Source: Streptomyces aidingensis | Lineage (GTDB): Bacteria > Actinomycetota > Actinomycetes > Streptomycetales > Streptomycetaceae | Reading direction: 5' to 3' | DNA: 64,000 nucleotides | Assembly: GCF_900112355.1 (NCBI RefSeq) | Contig: NZ_FOLM01000006.1 | Coordinates: 186,001-250,000, forward strand | In this document: piece after piece, positions 44,976-51,748 of the stretch | How the letters are laid out: each line of letters opens with the position of its first letter | Position numbering within the stretch: the first letter of the stretch is position 1 | Notes under the pieces: model-generated | Told to the model about the DNA's origin: nothing | Databases searched by the model: none | The model's input: only the letters and a program-made list of their open reading frames with translations | Made by a program: the position numbers and the translations under genes

Positions 44976-44981
44976 CACCCG
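44976..44981. repeat. Right copy of 6-bp target-site duplication (CACCCG)
   Basis: CACCCG directly follows the terminal GACA of the mini-element and equals the sequence at 44207-44212. It also encodes the same His-Pro of the split GNAT gene. Confidence 0.85.
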
Positions 44982-45238
44982 GCCTGGCACGAGCGCGGGC
45001 TGGGCACCGACACGGTACGGACGATGGCCCGCTGGCTGATCGCGGAGCACGGCCGTCACCGTCTGGTCATCGACCCGGACGCCGGGAACGAGCAGGCCAT
45101 CCGCTGCTGCGGACGGGTGGGGCTGGGCCGGGGTGGCGCGCCGGTACTGGCGGGACCATGTCTCCGGCGCGTGGAGCGGCGGCCTGCCGCCGGACCAGTC
45201 GGCCGGGACCGACCGCCCCCGGTGGCTAAGGTGGCGGT

Positions 45239-45673
45239 ATGGAGCAGCGCATCAGTCTGGTCACGCTGGGCGTGGCGGATGTCGGGCGGGCCCGGGAGTT
45301 CTACCGGAGCCTGGGCTGGACCGGGCAGGAAGTCGAGGAGACGGTGTTCTTCCAGGCCGGTGGCCTGGGCCTGGTGCTGTGGGACCGGGAGAAGCTGGCC
45401 CGCGACTGCGGCATCGAGGCGGATCCGCCCGGCGAGACCGCCGCCTTCGGCGGGATCGCCCTGGCGCACAATGTGCGCTCCCGCCAGGAGGTGGACGCCC
45501 TGCTGGCGACGGCGGAGCGGGCCGGGGCGCTGGTCAGCAGGCCCGCGGCCGAGACGTTCTACGGCGGCTACGCCGGGGTCTTCCTGGACCCGGACGGCCA
45601 TGCCTGGGAGATCGCGTACAACCCCGGCTTCCCGCTCGCCGAGGACGGCTCGCTGACCATTCCCGGCTTCTGA
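45239..45673 (+). CDS. VOC (glyoxalase/bleomycin-resistance fold) family protein
   Basis: A 144-aa protein with the two beta-alpha-beta-beta-beta halves of the vicinal-oxygen-chelate fold: ISLVTLGVADVGRAREFYRS in the first and a conserved DPDGHAWEIAYNP at the end of the second, with the metal-ligand-like Glu in WEIAYN. The family includes glyoxalase I, extradiol dioxygenases and drug-binding resistance proteins; the substrate cannot be deduced. AAGGTGG precedes ATG 45239. It stands directly after the GNAT remnant and ends at a strong hairpin facing a convergent gene, so it is probably monocistronic. Confidence 0.9.
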   Translation: MEQRISLVTLGVADVGRAREFYRSLGWTGQEVEETVFFQAGGLGLVLWDREKLARDCGIEADPPGETAAFGGIALAHNVRSRQEVDALLATAERAGALVSRPAAETFYGGYAGVFLDPDGHAWEIAYNPGFPLAEDGSLTIPGF

Positions 45674-45700
45674 GACCGCCCGCCGCGCGGGAGAGGACCG

Positions 45701-45745
45701 GGACGGCCCCCGGGCACCCGCCCGCCCGGGTCCCGGAGGCCGTCC
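45701..45745. terminator. Hairpin between VOC gene and convergent membrane-protein gene
   Basis: GGACGGCC (45701-45708) pairs with GGCCGTCC (45738-45745), with an inner CCGGG/CCCGG pairing, in the 84-bp gap between convergent genes. Confidence 0.65.
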
Positions 45746-45757
45746 GCGCGCCCACGC

Positions 45758-46678
45758 TCAGGAGCGGCGGCGCACCAGGCGGAAGCCGGCTATCGCGGCG
45801 GCGGCGGCCAGCAGGCCGCCGGCCGCGGTCCAGGCCCAGCGGTCGGTCCACCAGCCGGCGAACCAGCCGTCCTCCGGCTCCGGCACGGTGGCGGGTACGG
45901 CCTCCTCACCCTGCTCGTCCTCCGCGCCGTTGTTCTCCTCGCTGCCGGAGGACTCGTCGGTGGAGCCGGTGTCGAGGGAGCCGGCCCGGGAGGTGAGGAC
46001 CAGCGGCGCGCCCAGCCGGCCGCCGATGTCGGCGGAGCCGCCCGCGGCACGGCTGCTGACGGCCGCCTCGGCCTCGAAGGGCAGACCGAGTTCCTCCTCC
46101 GGCAGCTCGGTGGCGGTGAGCCGGAGGTAGTAGGCGCCCGGCAGCGGGTCGTTCTCCCAGGAGTCGGCCCAGGGCCGGATGACCGGCAGGGTGCAGCTCA
46201 GCTCCAGGGTGGCGGCCGAGGGATCGGCGGTGGCGGCGGGCTCGCCCCCGACGCAGGGCTGCCGGCGCCGCAGGCCGTCGTAGAGGTCCACCTGCCAGGT
46301 GGCGGCGCCGCCGCGCAGCGCCGGGTCGGGCAGGGTGACCGAGACCTCCGCGGTGATCTGCCGGCCGGCGCCGGCCGGGAAGGTCCAGTACAGGTAGTCG
46401 CCGGAGACGGCGACGGCCGAGCCGGTCCGGTCCTCACCGATGACTCCGGCGCTGCGGAAGTCGGTGCCGGCCGCGGCGGGCGTGGTGTCGGTGGTGTCCG
46501 TCGCGGACCCGGAGTCCTCCTCATGGCTGTCGGCCAGGGCGGGAGCGGCGCCGGGCAGCAGCAGGGCCGCCGTCAGCAGAGCCAGGAGGGCCGGCCGCCG
46601 CCGGCGGTGGCGGCGGGCGGTGGTGGTGGTGGCCGGCCCGGGGGCGGGGAACGGAAGAAGCGGAAGGGGAGTCGGCAT
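45758..46678 (-). CDS. Secreted, C-terminally membrane-anchored protein of unknown function, paired with a VWA protein
   Basis: A 306-aa protein with an Arg-rich N-terminus and hydrophobic core (RRRRPALLALLTAALLLPGA) ending in a signal-peptidase-like APALADS site. A beta-rich extracellular domain follows (about 70-220; YLYWTFPAGAGRQITAEVSV, a paired CVGGEP/LSCTLP cysteine motif), then a Ser/Glu-rich linker, a transmembrane helix (about 280-300) and RRRS at the C-terminus. The extracellular domain resembles the post-VWA part of the upstream gene product (the 'GDYLYW / HRFYRV...PGRELRASVSV' pattern), so the two may share a fold. It overlaps the stop of the VWA gene and is cotranscribed with it. 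Function is unknown. Confidence 0.75.
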   Translation of the reverse strand: MPTPLPLLPFPAPGPATTTTARRHRRRRPALLALLTAALLLPGAAPALADSHEEDSGSATDTTDTTPAAAGTDFRSAGVIGEDRTGSAVAVSGDYLYWTFPAGAGRQITAEVSVTLPDPALRGGAATWQVDLYDGLRRRQPCVGGEPAATADPSAATLELSCTLPVIRPWADSWENDPLPGAYYLRLTATELPEEELGLPFEAEAAVSSRAAGGSADIGGRLGAPLVLTSRAGSLDTGSTDESSGSEENNGAEDEQGEEAVPATVPEPEDGWFAGWWTDRWAWTAAGGLLAAAAAIAGFRLVRRRS

Positions 46679-47925
46679 CAGAAGATCCTCCGGAGGGCGC
46701 CCCAGAGCAGACCGGCGAGCAGGCCGGTGACGGTCAGCAGTACCAGCGGCACCCAGCCGCGGGCCAGCCCGTGGGCGGCCACGTCGGAGGGCGCGTCCGG
46801 TGCGGCGGCGAGGTCGACGGTCAGTTCCACCGGGAGGCCGGGGGCGCGCTGTACGGATTCGGGAGCGGAGAAGGACGTGGAGACTTCGAGGCAGACGGTG
46901 GCCTCGGCATCCTCGGTGGCGGGGTAACGCAAACCGGTGGAGATGACGTCGGTGCGGCCGTGGCCGGCCTCACTGCCGCGGGCGAGTTCCCGGCCGGTGT
47001 CGTCCAGGGCCCGCAGCAGCACGCCGTAGTCGGGATCGACCGCCCGGTCGGCGGCCACGCTCACCGAGGCGCGCAGTTCACGCCCCGGGGCGAGTTGCAC
47101 CCGGTAGAAGCGGTGCTCGCCGAACTCCTCACGGTCGTGGTAGACGCCGGCGGTCAGGAGCGGGGCATCCGCGCAGTCGCCCGAGCCCTCGATGATGGTG
47201 GGGTTCTCGATGACGACATTGTCGGCCGTCTGATCGACGATCTGTTTGAGACGCTCGGTCAGTTGACCGGTGTCCTGCACGGCAGTGTACGTGCCGCCGG
47301 TGGCTTCCGCGATGCAGCTCAGCTGCTCGCGCACCTTGTCGTCGGCCGGGGTCAGACCGAGCGTGTCCACGGTCAGATGGGTTCCGGAGGCGGCGAGTTC
47401 GCGCGCCACGTCGCAGGGGTCGGGCTCGCCGCAGGAGTCCTCGCCGTCGGTGATCAGTACGATGCGGCGGGTGCCCTCGTGGTCGCCGAAGTCCTCCACC
47501 GCGCCCCGCAGGGCGTAGCCGATCGGGGTCCAGCCGGTGGGGCGCAGGGTGGCCACCGCGGTCTTGGCCTCGGTGCGGTCCACCGGGCCGACGGGATAGA
47601 GCTGAGCGCTGTCCACGCAGCCCTTGGCGATGTCGTCGCCGGGGTAGTCGGCGCCCAGGGTGCGGATGCCCAGGTGCACCTCTTCCGGTACGGCGTCGAT
47701 CACCTCGTTGAACGCCTGCTGGGCGGCGGCCATCCGGGTGCCGCCGTCGATGTCCTTCTCCCGCATGGAGCCGCTGACGTCCAGCACCAGATTCACCTGG
47801 GGCGGGGGCGCTTCGGTTTCGCCGGACGCACCGGCGTGTTCGTCCGCATATGCGGGAAAGGTGCAGGTCAGCACGGCCACGAACGCCGCCGGCAGGGCGG
47901 TCGCGAACCTTCTTCCTATGATCAT
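46678..47925 (-). CDS. Secreted/membrane-anchored von Willebrand factor A domain protein
   Basis: A 415-aa protein. The signal peptide (IGRRFATALPAAFVAVLTC...AYA) is followed by a VWA domain (about 35-235) with a complete MIDAS metal site: DVSGSM, later T of RPTGWTPIG and D of ITDGEDS. A beta-rich domain (about 250-370; HRFYRVQLAPGRELRASVSV) and a C-terminal transmembrane helix (LVLLTVTGLLAGLLWGALRR) complete it, so it is displayed outside the cell. VWA proteins bind partner proteins through a metal ion. The frame is open to 47961, but ATG 47925 directly starts the signal peptide. The downstream gene overlaps its stop, forming a two-gene operon. Confidence 0.85.
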   Translation of the reverse strand: MIIGRRFATALPAAFVAVLTCTFPAYADEHAGASGETEAPPPQVNLVLDVSGSMREKDIDGGTRMAAAQQAFNEVIDAVPEEVHLGIRTLGADYPGDDIAKGCVDSAQLYPVGPVDRTEAKTAVATLRPTGWTPIGYALRGAVEDFGDHEGTRRIVLITDGEDSCGEPDPCDVARELAASGTHLTVDTLGLTPADDKVREQLSCIAEATGGTYTAVQDTGQLTERLKQIVDQTADNVVIENPTIIEGSGDCADAPLLTAGVYHDREEFGEHRFYRVQLAPGRELRASVSVAADRAVDPDYGVLLRALDDTGRELARGSEAGHGRTDVISTGLRYPATEDAEATVCLEVSTSFSAPESVQRAPGLPVELTVDLAAAPDAPSDVAAHGLARGWVPLVLLTVTGLLAGLLWGALRRIF

Positions 47926-48016
47926 TGGGCGGATGATAGGCCCCGGCGGCACCAGCTCCAAAACGCCGTCGCCCGCGCGGAGTTGACGCCCCGGCCGGGG
48001 TGCGCCCCGGGACGCC

Positions 48017-48619
48017 TCAGCGGTCGGCGGCGAGCTTGGTCAGCCGCTGCCAGAGCGCCTCCACCCGGGCGTCCAGCTCCTCCAGGGTGCCGCCGTTGTC
48101 CACGGTGAAGTCAGCCGCGGCCAGCCGCTGTTCCCGGCCGGCCTGGGCCGCCATCCGGGATCGGGCGTCCGCCTCGGCCATGCCCCGGGAGGCCGTCAGC
48201 CGCGCCACCCGCACCTCGTCCGGCGCGTCCACCACCACGACCACGTCGAAGTGCCGCACCAGGTCGTTCTCCACCAGCAGCGGCACATCGTGCACCACAA
48301 TGGCACCGGGCGGGGCGGCGGCCTGGAGTTCGGCCGAGCGGCGGCGCACCAGCGGATGCACGATGCCGTTGAGCACCGCCAGCTTCTCCGGGTCGGCGAA
48401 GACCACGGAGGCGAGGCGCCCGCGGTCCAGTGCGCCCCCGGGGGTCAGCACGCCCGGTCCGAACTCGGCGGCGACGGCGGCCAGGCCCTCGGTGCCCGGT
48501 TCGACCACCTCACGCGCGATCCGGTCGGAATCGATGATCACCGCGCCGCGCCGGGCCAGCAGCCGGACCACCTCGCTCTTGCCGGCGCCGATGCCGCCGG
48601 TCAGTCCCACATTCAGCAT
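48017..48619 (-). CDS. coaE: Dephospho-CoA kinase
   Basis: A 200-aa P-loop kinase that phosphorylates dephospho-CoA to coenzyme A, the last step of CoA synthesis, in the cytoplasm. The N-terminal Walker A is [12 protein letters not shown]. The DSD motif ([11 protein letters not shown]), the HPLVRR helix and the lid Arg residues (RLTASRGM...AR) are all present, and the length is standard. It sits next to PAC2 and rpsA, its usual Streptomyces neighbours as I recall them. A long-range hairpin (48620-48688) lies just upstream. Confidence 0.96.
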   Translation of the reverse strand: MLNVGLTGGIGAGKSEVVRLLARRGAVIIDSDRIAREVVEPGTEGLAAVAAEFGPGVLTPGGALDRGRLASVVFADPEKLAVLNGIVHPLVRRRSAELQAAAPPGAIVVHDVPLLVENDLVRHFDVVVVVDAPDEVRVARLTASRGMAEADARSRMAAQAGREQRLAAADFTVDNGGTLEELDARVEALWQRLTKLAADR

Positions 48620-48688
48620 GGCGGCAGGCTACCGGGCCGCTGCGCGGCCGGCCCGGCCGCGCCGGCCGCGCCCGCCGCGCCTGCCGCC
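48620..48688 (-). terminator. Possible long hairpin between PAC2 gene and coaE
   Basis: GGCGGCAGGC (48620-48629) pairs with GCCTGCCGCC (48679-48688), with a GC-rich interior (GCCGGCC words) that can fold further. It lies after the PAC2 stop on the minus strand and just before coaE. Whether it terminates or only attenuates is unclear. Confidence 0.4.
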
Positions 48689-48694
48689 CGCCGG

Positions 48695-49642
48695 TCAGCC
48701 GTCCTCGCGGTCGGCCAGGAAACGTTCGAAGACCTCGCCCAGCTCTTCGGCGGACGGCAGATCCTGCGATTCCGCCATCAGACTGCCCCGGCCGGCCGCC
48801 CCGGCCATCGCGTCGTACTGCTGCTCCAGGCCCCGCACCACCGCGACCAGCTCGGAGTCGCCCTCGGCGAGCTCCCGCTCGATCTCGTTCTGGGTCTTCA
48901 GCGCCCGGTTGCGCAGCACATGCGCGGCCTCCGGCAGCACCAGGCCGGTGGCGCCGGTGATCGCCTCCAGCACGGCCAGCGTCGCGTCCGGATAGCGGGA
49001 ACGGGCCACATAGTGCGGCACATGGGCCGCCATGCCGACGACATCGTGCCCCGCCTCGATCAGCCGCATCTCCACCAGTGCCGCGGCGCTGCCCGGCACC
49101 TGGGCCTCGTCGAACAGGCCGCGCTGGCCGGGCACCAGCTCGGCGCGGTTGCCGTGCGGGGTCAGCCCCACCGGGCGGGTGTGCGGGACGCCCATCGGGA
49201 TCCCGTGGAAGTTCACCGCCAGCCGCGCCTTGAGCCGCTCCACGATCTGCAGCACGGCGAAGGAGAAGCGGTCCCACTCCACATCCGGTTCCGGGCCGGA
49301 GAGCAGCAGGAACGGCTGCCGGGTGGCGTCATGCAGCAGCCGCAGTTCCAGCCGGGGCGTCTCGTACGCCGTCCAGCGGTCCTTGCGGAAGGTCATGGTC
49401 GGGCGCCGCGCCCGGTAGTCGACCAGCCGGTCGTGGTCGAACCGGGCCACCAGGGTGCCCGGCCGGGGCCCCTCCAGCAGCCGCTCGACCAGTTGCGCGC
49501 CGGCCTCGCCGGCGTCGATGAATCCCTCGAAGTGGTAGAGCAGCACCGGTCCGGCGGTGTCCGAATCGGCGGCGAGCGCCTCGGCCCGCCGAAGGCCCTG
49601 GGGGTCCCACGTGTACAAGTCCTGCGGATCGTGCACTGTCAC
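48695..49642 (-). CDS. PAC2-family (proteasome assembly chaperone-like) protein
   Basis: A 315-aa PAC2-domain protein. The domain covers about 25-240: [48 protein letters not shown] and [16 protein letters not shown] Glu-rich helical tail follows ([20 protein letters not shown]). PAC2 proteins chaperone proteasome assembly in eukaryotes and archaea; actinobacteria have a 20S proteasome, but the role of these homologues is unproven. The GTG start at 49642 has an AGAAGGGG Shine-Dalgarno. The 229-bp upstream gap holds the rpsA terminator and presumably this gene's promoter. Confidence 0.92.
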   Translation of the reverse strand: MTVHDPQDLYTWDPQGLRRAEALAADSDTAGPVLLYHFEGFIDAGEAGAQLVERLLEGPRPGTLVARFDHDRLVDYRARRPTMTFRKDRWTAYETPRLELRLLHDATRQPFLLLSGPEPDVEWDRFSFAVLQIVERLKARLAVNFHGIPMGVPHTRPVGLTPHGNRAELVPGQRGLFDEAQVPGSAAALVEMRLIEAGHDVVGMAAHVPHYVARSRYPDATLAVLEAITGATGLVLPEAAHVLRNRALKTQNEIERELAEGDSELVAVVRGLEQQYDAMAGAAGRGSLMAESQDLPSAEELGEVFERFLADREDG

Positions 49643-49820
49643 CGCACCCCTTCTGGTCTTTTTCTCGCATCCGGATCAACACACCACCTGGCGTGAGCAT
49701 TCCCTGGCGTCACAGCACGGAGGCGCGCCGACACCAAGGCGTTATGCGGACTGTGTGCGGAGGTGGTGCGGGACTGGTGCGGGAAGGCGGCGCAATGAAT
49801 CCGCCGGGCCGGGACACGGA

Positions 49821-49857
49821 AGGACCCGCCCCCCCCCGGGAGGGGAGGGCGGGTCCT
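49821..49857 (-). terminator. Terminator of rpsA
   Basis: AGGACCCGCC (49821-49830) pairs perfectly with GGCGGGTCCT (49848-49857), 15 bp after the rpsA stop on the minus strand. The stem is strong and can be extended by the inner C8/G tract. Confidence 0.8.
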
Positions 49858-49871
49858 GGCAAGCCGTTCGG

Positions 49872-51368
49872 TCAGCTCTGGCCGCCGGCCAGCTTCTCGC
49901 GAAGCGCGGCCAGCGCCTCGTCGGAGGCCAGCGCACCGGAGTCGTCGCCCGAGTCGGAGGAGTACGAGCCGCCGCCGCCCGCAACGTCCGCCGTGCTGCC
50001 GCCGCCCGCCTCGGCCGCGGCCTGGGCCTCGGCCTCGCGGGACTTGATGACCTGCGCCTGGTGCTGCTCGAAGCGCGCCTGGGCCTCGGCGTACTGCCGC
50101 TCCCACTCCTCGCGCTGCTTCTCGTAGCCGGGCAGCCACTCGTTGGTCTCCGGGTCGAAGCCCTCGGGGTAGATGTAGTTGCCCTGGTCGTCGTAGGACG
50201 CCGCCATGCCGTACAGCGTGGGGTCGAACTCGGTCGCCAGCGGGTCGGGGCCGAAGGCCTCGTTGGCCTGCTTGAGGGACAGGCTGATCCGGCGGCGCTC
50301 CAGGTCGATGTCGATGACCTTGACGAAGATCTCGTCGTTGACCTGGACGACCTGCTCCGGGATCTCCACGTGGCGCTCGGCCAGCTCGGAGATGTGGACC
50401 AGGCCCTCGATGCCCTCGTCCACCCGGACGAAGGCGCCGAACGGCACCAGCTTGGTGACCTTGCCCGGGACCACCTGGCCGATCTGGTGGGTGCGGGCGA
50501 ACTGCTGCCACGGGTCTTCCTGGGTCGCCTTCAGCGACAGCGAGACGCGCTCGCGGTCCATGTCGACGTCCAGGACCTCGACCGTGACCTCCTGGCCGAC
50601 CTCGACCACCTCGGAGGGGTGGTCGATGTGCTTCCAGGACAGCTCGGAGACGTGCACCAGGCCGTCCACACCGCCGAGGTCCACGAAGGCGCCGAAGTTG
50701 ACGATGGAGGACACGACGCCCGACCGCACCTGGCCCTTCTGCAGGGTGGTGAGGAAGGTCTGGCGGACCTCGCTCTGGGTCTGCTCCAGCCAGGCGCGGC
50801 GGGAGAGGACCACGTTGTTCCGGTTCTTGTCGAGCTCGATGATCTTGGCTTCGAGCTCCTTGCCCACGTAGGGCTGGAGGTCGCGGACCCGGCGCATCTC
50901 GACCAGGGAGGCGGGAAGGAAGCCGCGGAGGCCGATGTCGAGGATCAGACCGCCCTTGACCACCTCGATGACGGTACCGGTGACGATGCCGTCCTCTTCC
51001 TTGATCTTCTCGATCGTGCCCCAGGCGCGCTCGTACTGGGCGCGCTTCTTCGACAGGATCAGCCGGCCCTCCTTGTCCTCCTTCTGGAGAACAAGGGCCT
51101 CGATCTCGTCACCGACGGCCACGACCTCGTGCGGGTCGACATCGTGCTTGATCGACAGCTCGCGAGAGGGAATCACACCCTCGGTCTTGTAACCGATGTC
51201 GAGCAGGACCTCGTCCCGGTCGACCTTCACGATGACGCCGTCGACGATGTCGCCGTCGTTGAAGTACTTGATGGTCTCGTCGACCGCGGCGAGGAAGGCT
51301 TCCTCGGAGCCGATGTCGTTGACCGCAACCTGCGGGGTAGCTACGGCGCTCTCGGTGCTGCTCGTCAT
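49872..51368 (-). CDS. rpsA: 30S ribosomal protein S1
   Basis: A 498-aa protein of the small ribosomal subunit that binds mRNA and helps unwind structured leaders. Four S1 domains are visible in order: GDIVDGVIVKVDRDEVLLDI (about 38-), GIVTGTVIEVVKGGLILDIG (about 123-), GVVSSIVNFGAFVDLGGVDG (about 210-) and GKVTKLVPFGAFVRVDEGIEG (about 295-), the usual actinobacterial number. A low-complexity acidic/Ser/Gly C-terminal tail (GGGGSYSSDSGDDSGA) follows. A good vegetative promoter (51586-51614) gives a leader of about 200 nt, long enough for autoregulation. Confidence 0.97.
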   Translation of the reverse strand: MTSSTESAVATPQVAVNDIGSEEAFLAAVDETIKYFNDGDIVDGVIVKVDRDEVLLDIGYKTEGVIPSRELSIKHDVDPHEVVAVGDEIEALVLQKEDKEGRLILSKKRAQYERAWGTIEKIKEEDGIVTGTVIEVVKGGLILDIGLRGFLPASLVEMRRVRDLQPYVGKELEAKIIELDKNRNNVVLSRRAWLEQTQSEVRQTFLTTLQKGQVRSGVVSSIVNFGAFVDLGGVDGLVHVSELSWKHIDHPSEVVEVGQEVTVEVLDVDMDRERVSLSLKATQEDPWQQFARTHQIGQVVPGKVTKLVPFGAFVRVDEGIEGLVHISELAERHVEIPEQVVQVNDEIFVKVIDIDLERRRISLSLKQANEAFGPDPLATEFDPTLYGMAASYDDQGNYIYPEGFDPETNEWLPGYEKQREEWERQYAEAQARFEQHQAQVIKSREAEAQAAAEAGGGSTADVAGGGGSYSSDSGDDSGALASDEALAALREKLAGGQS

Positions 51369-51748
51369 GTGGTAAAGGGCTCCGGTACGGACATAAGTCG
51401 TAGGTACTGCTTACGCCGAGGCCCTTGTTCGCACCGCCGAAGCCGGACAGCCTGAGAGACGCTCCTGCGCGGATCTCCCGTGAATCTCCAGAGAATCGCA
51501 AGCGCCTCGACAACCGAGGGGACATACAACAGATGCGAGCGCGACCTGCTCCGTCCGAGGCGCGCAAGCCCGCAGCGCGTCTTATAGCATACGGGGGCAT
51601 TCGGACCTGGTCAACGCGACCATGCCGGGGCGCACCCCTGCGACACGGTGCCATCAGGGGGCGCACCGGCCAGGCCGTGCGCCGGTGAGATGCTCCGCCC
51701 CTGCCCGCGCGGGCACCGGCGTGCGCCCGTCCCCGTCAGGACGGCAGA
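51369..51748. promoter_or_regulatory. 380-bp divergent intergenic region rpsA / hrpB
   Basis: This is the longest stretch without a gene in the window. It holds the rpsA promoter (51586-51614) and a leader of roughly 210 nt to the rpsA start, less GC-rich than its surroundings. The first GTG of hrpB (51749) has AGGACGG at 51738-51744. No further motif or conserved leader is recognised. Confidence 0.6.
51586..51614 (-). promoter_or_regulatory. Vegetative promoter of rpsA
   Basis: On the minus strand, TTGACC (51614-51609) and TATGCT (51591-51586) are separated by exactly 17 bp, followed by ATAAG. Both hexamers match the HrdB/sigma-70 consensus closely for a Streptomyces promoter. Confidence 0.8.

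Larger units (their letters stand above)
44120..45210 (+). pseudogene. GNAT acetyltransferase pseudogene split by a mini-IS and frameshifted
   Basis: Two pieces of one GNAT N-acetyltransferase (AAC(6')-like) flank the mobile element. The left piece, to 44212, reads ITLDQEETEPEYRHAGMDLF then LHP. The right piece, from 44976, continues with HPAWHERGLGTDTVRTMARW, the acetyl-CoA-binding loop being ERGLGT. Bases 44207-44212 and 44976-44981 are the same CACCCG, so removing the element plus one copy restores the frame. Further on, RCCGRVG shifts frame before RRYWRDHVSGAWSGG, a second lesion. The N-terminal 60-80 residues expected for the family are absent; the sequence between 44051 and 44120 does not encode them. 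The gene was therefore dead by truncation, insertion and frameshift, and probably marks the right junction of the defence island. Confidence 0.8.
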
